From Betaproteobacteria bacterium Ga0077527 (GTDB taxonomy: Bacteria > Pseudomonadota > Gammaproteobacteria > Burkholderiales > SG8-41), in the NCBI GenBank assembly GCA_001464815.1, contig LNDW01000020.1:186001-250000 (forward strand): a stretch of DNA of 64,000 bases, in the 5' to 3' direction. The position numbers were made by a program, and so were the translations under genes. The notes below the pieces were generated by a model, which worked only from the letters and a program-made list of their open reading frames with translations, made no database searches and was not told the origin of the DNA. This document shows positions 29,950 through 39,923 of this stretch, piece by piece. Within the stretch, counting starts at the first letter, position 1. The number at the start of each line of letters is the position of its first letter.

Positions 29950-30378
29950 TCAGGAGTGGATGTAGCTTTCGAGCTGCTGAATGGTCATCTGCTGTTCGGC
30001 AATCACTTCCTTGACCAGGTCACCGATGGACAGCATGCCAATGACCTTGCCGCCATCAAGCACCGGCAGGTGGCGGATGCGCTTGCCGCTCATCAGCCCC
30101 ATGCATTCGTCCACGGTCTGCTTCGGCCCGACACAGACCACCTTGTCGGACATGATTTCGCTGACCGCAAGATCGTGCGAGGATTTACCGAGCAGGATCA
30201 CCTTGCGCGCGTAGTCGCGTTCGGAAATGATGCCACGCAGCTTGTCGCCCTCCATCACCAGCAGCGCGCCACAGTTTTTTTCGGCCATCATTTTCAGCGC
30301 ATCGAAAACGCTGGACTGCGGAGCCACTGACCAAACGCTGCCGCCCTTGCCCTGCAACAACTGGCTGACTGTTCTCAT
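29950..30378 (-). CDS. CBS domain-containing protein
   Basis: VFDALKMMAEKNCGALLVMEGDKLRGIISERDYARKVILLGK and second CBS repeat. Confidence 0.94.
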   Translation of the reverse strand: MRTVSQLLQGKGGSVWSVAPQSSVFDALKMMAEKNCGALLVMEGDKLRGIISERDYARKVILLGKSSHDLAVSEIMSDKVVCVGPKQTVDECMGLMSGKRIRHLPVLDGGKVIGMLSIGDLVKEVIAEQQMTIQQLESYIHS

Positions 30379-30459
30379 GCCCCCCTCCTCGACGAGAAAC
30401 CGGACACGCCGGCCGGAATTCAGTCTACCGAATTCCGCAGGCGGTGCAACGGCTACTGA

Positions 30460-31446
30460 TCAGTGCGCGGCGATGGCGTCCGCTTTCTGCAACAGGTTTT
30501 GCGCCATGCGGATGTTGGCGATATCCACCAAACGGCCATCGACCTGCACCGCGCCCTTGCCCTCGCGGGCGGCCTGGGCCATCGCTTCGACAATGCGTCG
30601 GGCCTTGGCGACTTCTTCCGGTGACGGGCTGAACACCGCGTTGGCGGCCTCGATCTGCGTCGGGTGAATAGCCCACTTACCCTCGAAACCCAGCGCCGCG
30701 ACACGGCGTGCGGCGGCCAGATAACCCTCGGGATCCTTGAAATCCCCATAGGGGCCGTCAATCGGACGCAGCCCCCAGGCACGGCAGGCCACCAGCATGC
30801 GCACCTGGGCGGCATGCCAGGGATCGCTCTGGTGAAACTCGCGTTTGCCCGCGGCATCCTTGTCGGACAGCACGCCGTATTCCGGATGCAGGCCGCCGAT
30901 GATGGTGGTGCGGGCGCGGGTCGAGGCGGCAAAATCGCCGGAACCGAAAGCCATCGCCTCGAGCCGGCGGCTGGACTGCGCGATGGTTTCGACGTTGGCC
31001 AGGCCCAGCGCGGTTTCGATCAGCGCCTCGAAGCCGATGCGTTTCTTGCCACCTCCTCCACGGCCCTGCGCGGTCTCGATCTGCGTCACCAGCATGTCCA
31101 GCGCATAGAGATCGGCGGCCACACCGACCTTGGGCACGATCAGCAGGTCGAGGCGCGGGCACTGCTCGACCAAGTCAACCACGTCGCGGTACATGTAATG
31201 GGTATCAAGGCCGTTGATGCGCACCGCCATCACCTTGCGCCCCCAGTCGATGTCGTTCAGTGCGGCAACAACGTTCCTGCGTGCTTGCGGCTTGTCGTCC
31301 GGTGCCACCGCATCCTCGAGATCGAGGAACACCACGTCGGCTGCCGACTTCGCGGCCTTTTCGAAAATCGCGGTATTGATACCCGGCACTGCCAGTTCGG
31401 AGCGGGTCAGCCGCGGTGTTGCCGGTTCGGGTTGCGTAAAGCTCAT
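30460..31446 (-). CDS. HpcH/HpaI aldolase/citrate lyase family protein (CoA ester lyase)
   Basis: RSELAVPGINTAIFEKAAKSAADVVFLDLEDAVAPDDKPQAR...GKWAIHPTQIEAANAVFSPS. Confidence 0.93.
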   Translation of the reverse strand: MSFTQPEPATPRLTRSELAVPGINTAIFEKAAKSAADVVFLDLEDAVAPDDKPQARRNVVAALNDIDWGRKVMAVRINGLDTHYMYRDVVDLVEQCPRLDLLIVPKVGVAADLYALDMLVTQIETAQGRGGGGKKRIGFEALIETALGLANVETIAQSSRRLEAMAFGSGDFAASTRARTTIIGGLHPEYGVLSDKDAAGKREFHQSDPWHAAQVRMLVACRAWGLRPIDGPYGDFKDPEGYLAAARRVAALGFEGKWAIHPTQIEAANAVFSPSPEEVAKARRIVEAMAQAAREGKGAVQVDGRLVDIANIRMAQNLLQKADAIAAH

Positions 31447-32372
31447 GAAGTCCTCCGGGTTTTATCCTGAAAATCCTGTCCATCCTGTAAATGGCAGTCA
31501 GCTTTTGCCGACATCTGCTCGAGCACGGTAATCAGCGCCGCGAGGTCATCACGGCCGCGATCCTGCGCCATCAGCGCATTGATCTGCTGCAGCACCAGCG
31601 CCGCGGCCGGTGCCGGCACCTTCGAATCGTGGGCCAGCTCGAGCACAATGCCGAGATCCTTGTGGTAAAGCCGGGTGTCGATGCCGTTGGCGAAGTCGCG
31701 CGACACCATGCGGCTGCCGAACACCTCCATCACCCGGCTCGCGGCAACGCCGCCCATCATCACTTCTCGCACCTTGCTCGGATCGGCGCCGAGACGCGCC
31801 GCGAGGTTCAGCGACTCGGCCACACCCTCGGCCGCGACCAGCAGGGCGAGCTGGTTGCAGGCCTTCGCCACCTGCCCGGCACCAATGTCGCCGACGCGGG
31901 TGATGGTCTTGCCCATGCAGGTGAACACCGGCCGCATGCGCTCGAACACCTCGGGCTTGCCGCCGGCCATGATCGACAGCGTCGCCTGCGCGGCACCCAT
32001 CGGCCCGCCTGATACCGGCGCATCGAGCATTTCGATACCCTTCGCCGCCAGCGCCGCAGCCAGCGCACGCGCCACGGTTGGCGAGATGGTTTCCATGTCG
32101 ATGACCACGCTGCCGGCACGCGCGCCGTGGATCACCCCCTGGTCACCGAGCAGCACCTGCTCAACATCAGCCGCGGTGGTGACCATGGTGATCACCACTT
32201 CGCTCGCCGCGGCCAGCGCCGCCGGCGTTTCATGTCGCGCCGCCCCCTCCGCCAGCAGCGGCGCGGCGCTGTCGGCGCGGCGCGCCCAGACACCGACCTG
32301 ATGGCCACCCTTCAGCAGATGTCCCGCCATGTGGCGCCCCATCGCGCCGAGCCCGATGAATCCGATGTTCAA
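31443..32372 (-). CDS. NAD(P)-dependent oxidoreductase (3-hydroxyisobutyrate dehydrogenase / tartronate semialdehyde reductase family)
   Basis: MNIGFIGLGAMGRHMAGHLLKGGHQVGVWARR, DAPVSGGPMGAAQATLSIMAGG. Confidence 0.93.
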   Translation of the reverse strand: MNIGFIGLGAMGRHMAGHLLKGGHQVGVWARRADSAAPLLAEGAARHETPAALAAASEVVITMVTTAADVEQVLLGDQGVIHGARAGSVVIDMETISPTVARALAAALAAKGIEMLDAPVSGGPMGAAQATLSIMAGGKPEVFERMRPVFTCMGKTITRVGDIGAGQVAKACNQLALLVAAEGVAESLNLAARLGADPSKVREVMMGGVAASRVMEVFGSRMVSRDFANGIDTRLYHKDLGIVLELAHDSKVPAPAAALVLQQINALMAQDRGRDDLAALITVLEQMSAKADCHLQDGQDFQDKTRRTS

Positions 32373-32382
32373 AACAATCTCC

Positions 32383-33348
32383 TCAGTTGCCGATCCAGCC
32401 GAAAGCCATGATCAGCGGCAAGGTCAGCCAGAACAATATCGTGCTCCAGCCGATCAGCAATGCAGCCGCGGCCGAATCGAGCTTGAAGCGGTCGGCCAGC
32501 AGCAGCGCGGTCATCATTGCCGGTGTGGTGCCCTCGACAATCGCCGCATACTGGGCTTCACCCATCTGGGGATAGATCAGCGGCGCGATCAACCAGACGA
32601 TCAGCGGTGTCAGCAGCAGCTTGATGCCGGCGGTGGCGAGAATTTCGCCGCGCGGCACCAGCTTGCGCCAGGGAATGGTCATGCCGAGCACGAACAGGAT
32701 CACCGGTATCGTCGCCTGGCCGATGAACTGCGTGGCCTTGACCAACGGCTGGTAAGTCAGGTCGAGCTGCTGGCAGGCAAAACCGGCGAGGAAGGCCCAG
32801 ATCGGCGGCATCGTGAGCATCACGCCGATCACCGAGGGCCGGTCGGTGTCGCGGTCATGTGAGCCGAGGCGCGTGGCGATCCACACCCCCAGCGTCCACA
32901 CCAGCGGCATCGTCATCAACATGTCGTTGAACACCGCATAACGCAGTGCCTCGGCACCGAAAAAAAACACCAGCACCGGAGCGCCGATGTTGAAGGTGTT
33001 GCCGAACATGCCGCCGAGCATCAGCGCGGCGCGGGTCTGGTCGGTGAGCTGCGGCCACAACGGCAACCGATACAGCAGCACATACAGCACGGCAGCAGAA
33101 GCCAGCGAGCCGATGCCGACCAGCAGCGGCACCGACAACAGGTCGCGGCTGATCGGCGTGGTGGAGGCGACCGCAAACAGGATGCTTGGATAAAACAGAT
33201 ACATCACCAGCCGGTTCAGGTCCGAACGCAACTGCTCGACGTTGGTGTCTGGAAAAAACCGCGGCCACAACGCACCGGCGCAGACCAGCAGCGACAGCGG
33301 CAGCATCACCTGCACCATCAGGTCAAACAGCTGGGTGAAGTAATTCAT
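32383..33348 (-). CDS. AEC family transporter
   Basis: Ten-TM pattern, PLSLLVCAGALWPRFFPDTNVEQLRSDLNRLVMYLFYPSILFAV; GNTFNIGAPV. Confidence 0.85.
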   Translation of the reverse strand: MNYFTQLFDLMVQVMLPLSLLVCAGALWPRFFPDTNVEQLRSDLNRLVMYLFYPSILFAVASTTPISRDLLSVPLLVGIGSLASAAVLYVLLYRLPLWPQLTDQTRAALMLGGMFGNTFNIGAPVLVFFFGAEALRYAVFNDMLMTMPLVWTLGVWIATRLGSHDRDTDRPSVIGVMLTMPPIWAFLAGFACQQLDLTYQPLVKATQFIGQATIPVILFVLGMTIPWRKLVPRGEILATAGIKLLLTPLIVWLIAPLIYPQMGEAQYAAIVEGTTPAMMTALLLADRFKLDSAAAALLIGWSTILFWLTLPLIMAFGWIGN

Positions 33349-33417
33349 CGCTCTGGCTGGCCGCCGATAATTGGTAATTTATTCAATAAAAACAATTGCT
33401 TATGTGCTATTTATGCT

Positions 33418-34407
33418 TCACGGCCATTGCCGCGCCCCGGGATTGATCAGATTGGGCGGCAACTGTCCGCTCAGTGCTGCCACCAGATTGCGCGCAGCGA
33501 GCATCGCCATCGCGCGTCGCGTCGCCTCGGTGGAACTGCCGACATGTGGCGCCAGCACCACGTTGTCCAGCTTCAGGAAACCGGGGTTCAGCTTCGGCTC
33601 GTTCTCGTAGACGTCAAGGCCGGCACCGCGCAGACGGCCATTCTTCAGCGCATCCACCAGCGCCGCATCATCGACCACACCGCCACGCGTGGAGTTGATC
33701 AGGATCGCGCCCGGTTTCATCTTCGCCAGTTGCGCGGCACCGATAAGGTGGTGGGTCTGCGGCGAGTACGGCACCTGCAGCACGACAAAATCGGATTGCG
33801 CCAGCAATTCATCCAGCGTCGCATGACTTGCCTTGCATTTCTGCTCCAGCTCCGGTGCGATGCGGTTGCGGTTGTGGTACAGCACCTTCATCTCGAAACC
33901 GGAGGCGCGGCGCGCGATGGCCTGGCCGATGCGACCCATGCCGACAATGCCCAGCGTCGCGTGGTGCACATCCACGCCCAGCCATTGCTTCAACTGCCAG
34001 CCGGTCCATTCGCCGGCGCGGATACGGCGCTCGACCTCGGTGATGCGCCGCGCGGTGCCGAGCATCAGCGCCCAGGCCAGGTCGGCGGTGCTGTCGTCGA
34101 GCACGCCGGGTGTATTGGTTGCCAGTACGCCTCGCGCGGTGCAGGCCGGGACGTCGATGTTGTTGTAACCAACGGCGATGTTGGCCACCGCCCTGAGTTG
34201 CGGCGCGGCAGCAAGCAGCGCCGCATCCACCTTGTCGGTCAGCGCGCACATCAGGCCGTCACATTCAGCCAGTGCCGCAGCCAGCGCCTTCGGCGCGTAC
34301 GGCGCATCGGTCTGGTTGTCGATTACCGTGCAGTGCTGGCGCAGGTAATCCAGCGTGTCGTCGAACACTTCACGGGTGACCAGGATTTTCGGTTTTGGGC
34401 TGCTCAT
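33418..34407 (-). CDS. 2-hydroxyacid dehydrogenase (glyoxylate/hydroxypyruvate reductase-like)
   Basis: TLGIVGMGRIGQAIARRASGFEMKVLYHNR, INSTRGGVVDDAALVDALKNGRLRGAGLDVYENEP. Confidence 0.94.
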   Translation of the reverse strand: MSSPKPKILVTREVFDDTLDYLRQHCTVIDNQTDAPYAPKALAAALAECDGLMCALTDKVDAALLAAAPQLRAVANIAVGYNNIDVPACTARGVLATNTPGVLDDSTADLAWALMLGTARRITEVERRIRAGEWTGWQLKQWLGVDVHHATLGIVGMGRIGQAIARRASGFEMKVLYHNRNRIAPELEQKCKASHATLDELLAQSDFVVLQVPYSPQTHHLIGAAQLAKMKPGAILINSTRGGVVDDAALVDALKNGRLRGAGLDVYENEPKLNPGFLKLDNVVLAPHVGSSTEATRRAMAMLAARNLVAALSGQLPPNLINPGARQWP

Positions 34408-34428
34408 GATGGATTCCGTCAGTAAAAA

Positions 34429-35724
34429 TCAGCGTGTCGCCTGAAACAGCCAGCGCGCGGCGCGAATCAGTGCGGCATCGTTGCCGCATCGCGCCACCAG
34501 TTGCACACCCAGCGGCAGGCCGTTGGCGCCACTGAGCAGCGGCAGCGTAATTGCCGGCAGGCCGGCAAAGGTCCACAGCGTGCAGAAGGCCGGATCACCG
34601 GTCGAGTCGAGACCCGGCGGCGCTGTACCCGGCACCGCAGGTGTGACTATGGCATCGACCTGCCCAAACAAGGGATCAAAAGCGGCATTCACCACGGCAA
34701 TCTGCGCACGCGCCGCGGCCACGGCTTCTGCAGCCGTAGCCAGACCACGCTCGATCTGCGCCTGCAACGAAGCGGATAACTGCTCGCGGCCGCGTGTCCA
34801 CTCATCTGCGTAATTCTCCGCGATCTCGGCCTCCATCAGCGTGCGCTGCCAGTCCCAGGCCGGCGCCACTGCAGCGGGCATCTCCAGTTCCGCCAGATTG
34901 AAGCGGCGGGCAAAACCTTCAAAAGCAGCGCGGGTATCGGCCCCGGCCCTGGGCCATGCCGCAGTGCGCATCCACGCCAGGCGCGGCTGCGCGGAGCCGG
35001 ACGTCGCTGACAACAAATGTTCACCGGCCTCACCGTCGCAGAGTACCGCAGCCAGCAACGCCGCATCCTCGACCGAACGTGCGAACACGCCAACCTGATC
35101 CAGCGCCGGCGACTGGCGCAGCACACCTTCACGCGGAATCAGTCCGAAGCCGGGCTTGTAACCAACCACACCACAGAACGCCGCCGGCCGGATCACCGAG
35201 CCATTGGTCTGGGTGCCGATCGCCGCCGGCACCATGCCCGCGGCCACTGCCGCGGCCGAGCCGCTTGAAGAACCGCCGGGCGTATGCGCCGGATGGTGTG
35301 GATTGCGCGTCTTGCCCGGCGCATAGGTGGCCAGCTCGGTGGTCACTGTCTTGCCGAAAATCACCGCACCGGCCGCTCGTAATCGCGCCACCACGACGGC
35401 ATCACTCTGCGGGCGGCGGCCGGCATGCAGCACGGTGCCGTTCTCGGTGGGCATGTCAGCGGTGTCGATGATGTCTTTCACACCAACCGGCACGCCATGC
35501 AAAAGCCCGCGGACCGGCAGTGCGTCCAGCGCAGCTGCCTGGTGGCGCACCAGTTCACGGTCGAGGAAGGTCCAGGCCTCGACCAGGTGCTCGACCGCAT
35601 CGACACGCTCGAGACAGGACTCGCTGACCGCCAGCGCTGTCACCGTGCCCGCGGCACAGCGTTCGCGGATTTCACAAACGCCGAGGGCGCTCAAGGCGCC
35701 CCCGGCTGCCGGCAGACGATCCAT
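34429..35724 (-). CDS. amidase family protein
   Basis: LHGVPVGVKDIIDTADMPTENGT, TPGGSSSGSAAAVAAGMVPAAIGTQTNGSVIRPAAFCGVVGYKP. Confidence 0.95.
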   Translation of the reverse strand: MDRLPAAGGALSALGVCEIRERCAAGTVTALAVSESCLERVDAVEHLVEAWTFLDRELVRHQAAALDALPVRGLLHGVPVGVKDIIDTADMPTENGTVLHAGRRPQSDAVVVARLRAAGAVIFGKTVTTELATYAPGKTRNPHHPAHTPGGSSSGSAAAVAAGMVPAAIGTQTNGSVIRPAAFCGVVGYKPGFGLIPREGVLRQSPALDQVGVFARSVEDAALLAAVLCDGEAGEHLLSATSGSAQPRLAWMRTAAWPRAGADTRAAFEGFARRFNLAELEMPAAVAPAWDWQRTLMEAEIAENYADEWTRGREQLSASLQAQIERGLATAAEAVAAARAQIAVVNAAFDPLFGQVDAIVTPAVPGTAPPGLDSTGDPAFCTLWTFAGLPAITLPLLSGANGLPLGVQLVARCGNDAALIRAARWLFQATR

Positions 35725-35730
35725 CTCCGC

Positions 35731-37761
35731 TCAGCGATACAGAACTTCCGGCAGCCACATGCCGATGCCGGGGAACATGTAGAGCAGGATCAGCGCGATG
35801 ATCTGGATACCCATGAACGGAATCATGCCGAGGAAAATCTGGTTCAGCGTGACGTGCGGCGGTGCCACCCCTTTCAGGTAGAACGCCGCCATCGCCACCG
35901 GCGGCGACAGGAAGGCCGTCTGCAGATTCAGCGCCACCAGCAAACCGAAGAACAACGGATCGATGCCGAACTTGGGCAGCAGGGGGATGAAAATCGGCAT
36001 GAAGATGACGATGATCTCGGTCCACTCCAGCGGCCAGCCGAGGATGAAGATGATGAGCTGGGCGAGGATCAGGAACTGGATCGGCGTCAGCCCCAGCGAC
36101 AACACCCACTTCTCGATGATCTCCTGTCCGCCAAGCAGCGCGAAGGCCGCCGAGAAAATCGCCGAACCGACAAACAGCCAGCACACCATCGCGCTGGTCT
36201 TGGCGGTGAGGAATGACGACTCCTTGATGATCACGCCCAGCTCGCGCGTGGTGCTGCCGACGGCGGCAATGCCGGGATTGCCGCGGTAATGCGCGACAAA
36301 GCGGTAGGCGCCAGCGAGCAGGAAGCCGCCGAAGGCACCAACCGCCGCGGCCTCGGTCGGTGTCGCCAGACCAAAGACGATGGAGCCGAGCACGGCAAGG
36401 ATCAGCACCGCCAGCGGGAAAAACGAGGACAGCAGCATCTTGAACACTTCGAAACGCTGCCAGGTCCACAGCGCGTACAGCACCGCCAGCAGCAACACCG
36501 CACCACCCAGCATGCCCCAGAACCATGCCGGCGCCGGCCGGGGTTCGGCCGGTTGTTCGGCGGCGGTGACAGGCTCGGCCGCGGCTTTTTCCGGTTCGGC
36601 GGGCGCCGCTGCCGTGGAACCGGCCGCAGCCGGCTTGTCCGTGCCTTCCGCGGGCGGTTCCTGCAGGCCAGTGCCACCCGCGGGCGGCGGTTCCTGCAGC
36701 CCGGTGCTTTCAGGCGGCGGCTCCTGCAGGCCGCCCGCGGATTCTGCGGGGACATCAGCGGAAGCAATGTTGCCGGTTTCGACCAGACCCGTGGTATCCG
36801 CGTCCTTCAGCGGCGCGGTCACCGCGCTGTAGGTCAGTGCAAGCACCGCAGCCACCGCCAGCGCGGGCAGCAGCGCAACAATGAACTGCCCTGCCGCTGT
36901 CGACTTCGCCACTCCGGGCACGCCACGAAGCGCCCCGGCAAGGCCGAGCAGCGCGTTGCGGCCGCGGCCGGCCAGGGTCTGCGCATACGCCGGCAGTTCA
37001 ACGCGGCGCTCGCTCTCGGGCAATGCCGGCATCCAGTCCGGCTTGATCAACGCCATGATGATCACGTAACCGACATACAGGCCGGCGAGCATGATGCCGG
37101 GGAAAAACGCGCCGGCGTACAGCTGCACCACCGACACGCCGGCGGTCGCGCCATAAACGATCAGCAGCACCGAGGGCGGAATCAGGATGCCCAGGCAACC
37201 ACCCGCGGTCACCGCACCGGCGGCGATCTCGGTCTTGTAGCCGGCCTTGAGCATCGCCGGCATCGCCAGCAGTCCCATCAGCGTCACCACCGCGCCGACG
37301 ATGCCGGTGGCGGTGGCAAAAATCGCGCAGGTGACGATGGTTGCCACCGCCAGCGAACCGGGCACCCGCGCCATCGCAAGGTGCAGGCTCTTGAACAGCT
37401 TTTCGATCAGCGCCGCGCGTTCAACCAGATAACCCATGAACACGAACAGCGGCACCGCGATCAGCACGTCATTGGACATCACACCATAGGCACGCTGCAC
37501 CATCAGGTTCAGCACATGATCAATCGCCATGTCGGGATTGCTGGTGCTGCGGTAGAAGAACCAGGCGAACAGCACGCCCATGCCCATCAGCGTGAATGCC
37601 GTCGGGAAACCGAGCATGATCGCCACCACCACCAGCGCCAGCATCAGCAGGCCGAGATGGCCGTTGGTCATGCTGGTCCACGGCGTCAGAAACAGCACCG
37701 GCAGCGCGATCATCGCCATGATGGTGAAGCCGAACCACAATTCCTTGCGCATCTTGATCAT
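35731..37761 (-). CDS. TRAP transporter large permease subunit (DctM-like) with internal Pro/Glu/Ala-rich insertion
   Basis: DctM membrane segments; ATGIVGAVVTLMGLLAMPAMLKAGYKTEIAAGAVTAGGCLGILIPPSVLLIVYG; low-complexity insertion with GLQEPP repeats. Confidence 0.92.
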   Translation of the reverse strand: MIKMRKELWFGFTIMAMIALPVLFLTPWTSMTNGHLGLLMLALVVVAIMLGFPTAFTLMGMGVLFAWFFYRSTSNPDMAIDHVLNLMVQRAYGVMSNDVLIAVPLFVFMGYLVERAALIEKLFKSLHLAMARVPGSLAVATIVTCAIFATATGIVGAVVTLMGLLAMPAMLKAGYKTEIAAGAVTAGGCLGILIPPSVLLIVYGATAGVSVVQLYAGAFFPGIMLAGLYVGYVIIMALIKPDWMPALPESERRVELPAYAQTLAGRGRNALLGLAGALRGVPGVAKSTAAGQFIVALLPALAVAAVLALTYSAVTAPLKDADTTGLVETGNIASADVPAESAGGLQEPPPESTGLQEPPPAGGTGLQEPPAEGTDKPAAAGSTAAAPAEPEKAAAEPVTAAEQPAEPRPAPAWFWGMLGGAVLLLAVLYALWTWQRFEVFKMLLSSFFPLAVLILAVLGSIVFGLATPTEAAAVGAFGGFLLAGAYRFVAHYRGNPGIAAVGSTTRELGVIIKESSFLTAKTSAMVCWLFVGSAIFSAAFALLGGQEIIEKWVLSLGLTPIQFLILAQLIIFILGWPLEWTEIIVIFMPIFIPLLPKFGIDPLFFGLLVALNLQTAFLSPPVAMAAFYLKGVAPPHVTLNQIFLGMIPFMGIQIIALILLYMFPGIGMWLPEVLYR

Positions 37762-38357
37762 GATTTCACCTGCGCCGGGGTGGCCACATCATCGGCATGG
37801 ACCATTTCCTTCAGCTTGTCGACGTCAACCTCCTCGACGTCCTCCTCGCGTGAAGGCCAGTAGCCCTGCTTCAGGCAGATCACGCAGCGCGCGATCTCGA
37901 CCACGCCCTGCAGCAGCAGCATCAGGCCGGCCAGCGGGATGATGGTCTTGAAGGGATACACCGGCGGACCGTCGGCGGTGATGTTGGAGTGTTCGTTGAT
38001 CTGCCAGGACTCGATGGCAAAAGAGTAACCGGCATAAGTAAGCGCGATGATACCGGGGATGAAAAACACGATGTAAAGGATCAGGTCGAGCGCCGCCTGG
38101 GTGCGCGGCTGGAAAAAACCGTACAACACGTCGCCGCGGACATGGCCGTTCTTGGACAGGGTATAGGCACCGGCCATCATGAACAGCGTACCGTAGAGCA
38201 TGATCATCACGTCAAAAACCCAGGCATGCGGATTGTCCATCACATACCGGGAAAAAACCTCCCAACTGATGAGCAGGGTCAGGCCGACGATCAGCCATGA
38301 AAAAAAGTGGCCTACAAAGGTGCTGACCTTGTCGATGAAAAGCAGGATTTTCTGCAT
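37758..38357 (-). CDS. TRAP transporter small permease subunit (DctQ-like)
   Basis: Small 4-TM-like protein upstream of and overlapping DctM by 4 bp. Confidence 0.9.
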   Translation of the reverse strand: MQKILLFIDKVSTFVGHFFSWLIVGLTLLISWEVFSRYVMDNPHAWVFDVMIMLYGTLFMMAGAYTLSKNGHVRGDVLYGFFQPRTQAALDLILYIVFFIPGIIALTYAGYSFAIESWQINEHSNITADGPPVYPFKTIIPLAGLMLLLQGVVEIARCVICLKQGYWPSREEDVEEVDVDKLKEMVHADDVATPAQVKS

Positions 38358-38410
38358 GCGCTCTTGTCCTTGCGTTCCGTTACACAGTATTGACGGGAAG
38401 CAGACCATCA

Positions 38411-38446
38411 AAAAAAACACCATCCGGTGTTCGCCGGATGGTGTTT
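38411..38446 (-). terminator. Rho-independent terminator downstream of DctP, upstream of DctQM
   Basis: Minus strand: AAACACCATCCGGCGAACACCGGATGGTGTTTTTTTTGA. Confidence 0.85.
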
Positions 38447-38474
38447 CATGCCTTAACGCCGGTACTGGCTGGGG

Positions 38475-39635
38475 TTATTTCTTGGCTGCGTCTTTTTTCG
38501 GCGCCTGTTTCGGGGCGAAGTAATGATTGTATGCCATGCGCCGGTTGACGTTGGTATCGAGATCCCAGCGCACCGCCCGCTCGGCGAACTTGCGCTGCGA
38601 TTCCATGATCTCGCCAAACAGCGCGTTGTCCTTGCGCTTGGCCACCGCATCGTCGTAGCCGGTCAGCTGGGCCTGCAGTACCGCGTCCGGGGTTTTGTAG
38701 AACTTGACGCCCTGGCGCTGCTGCATCTCGATGTAGTCCTGCGAGTAGCGGTTGACCGCCTTCCATGACATGTCGGCGGAGGCCGCCTCGACGGCGTTCT
38801 CGATGATCGACTTCATCCGTGCCGGCAGGGAGTCGAACTTGCCCTTGTTGAACATGATCTCGAACTGCTCGGCGTTCTGGTGGAAGCTCTGCAGCATGCA
38901 CACCTTGGACACGTCCGGGAAGCCGAGGATGCGGTCCGACGAGGCGTTGTTGAACTCGGCGGCGTCAAGCAGACCGCGGTCCATCGCCGGGACGATCTCG
39001 CCACCGGGCAAGGCGTTGACCGCGGCACCCATCGCCGTGAACACGTCAATCGAGATGCCCACCGTGCGGAACTTCAGGCCCTTCATGTCCTGCACCTTGG
39101 TCACCGGTTTCTTGAACCAGCCCAGCGGCTGGGTCGGCATCGGGCCGTAGGGGAAGGACACCACGTTGGCGCCGATCGAGCCGTAGAGCTTGGCAAGCAA
39201 CTCCTTGCCACCGCCATATTTGTGCCATGACAGCAGCATGTTCGCGTCCATGCCAAAGGCCGGGCCGGAACCCCAAAGGGCGAGGGCATTCTGCTTGCCG
39301 TAGTGATAGACCAGCACGCCGTGGCCACCGTCGAGGGTGCCCTTGGACACCGCATCGAGCAACTGGAAGGCCGGAACCACCGCACCCGCCGGCAGCACGT
39401 CGATCTTCAGGTCGCCGCCGGTCATGTCATTGACCTTCTTCGCGAAGTCGAGGGCGTATTCGTGGAAGATGTCCTTGGCCGGCCAGGTACTCTGCCAGCG
39501 CATGGTGATCGGTCCCGCCTGTGCCTTGGAGATCATCGGGAAGCCAGCCACCGCCACACCTGCGGCCGCAGAGGCCCCGGTGAGGAACTTGCGACGGGTC
39601 GTTTTTGCTTCTACAGACTTCGGTTTTTTCAACAT
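38475..39635 (-). CDS. TRAP transporter substrate-binding protein (DctP-like), Tat-type signal
   Basis: KTTRRKFLTGASAAAGVAVAGFPMISKAQAGPITMRWQSTWPAKDIFHEYALDFAKKVNDMTGGDLKIDVLPAGAVV. Confidence 0.93.
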   Translation of the reverse strand: MLKKPKSVEAKTTRRKFLTGASAAAGVAVAGFPMISKAQAGPITMRWQSTWPAKDIFHEYALDFAKKVNDMTGGDLKIDVLPAGAVVPAFQLLDAVSKGTLDGGHGVLVYHYGKQNALALWGSGPAFGMDANMLLSWHKYGGGKELLAKLYGSIGANVVSFPYGPMPTQPLGWFKKPVTKVQDMKGLKFRTVGISIDVFTAMGAAVNALPGGEIVPAMDRGLLDAAEFNNASSDRILGFPDVSKVCMLQSFHQNAEQFEIMFNKGKFDSLPARMKSIIENAVEAASADMSWKAVNRYSQDYIEMQQRQGVKFYKTPDAVLQAQLTGYDDAVAKRKDNALFGEIMESQRKFAERAVRWDLDTNVNRRMAYNHYFAPKQAPKKDAAKK

Positions 39636-39923
39636 GCACTCCTCCAGATTACGATGACTGCGGAAAACCGCGGCAGACCTTGGCGGCGCCAGCTCGGCGC
39701 CAAACCCGTCGCGACATTTTGTGAAAATCCGGCCTTGCCTTTTTTTATGAATGCAGCGGTGAAAAACCGCGGAAGAACCGGCATCGGCGAGCGGGCATCG
39801 TAGCGCCCGGTATCCCCAAAAGCAAGCCTGAAACCGGGGCTGCGCGAGGGGCGGACAGAGGGAAAAAAGGTCGCGGTAATGCTTACGGCTTCCTGACGGC
39901 CACCCCTCACCGTTCAGGACAAG

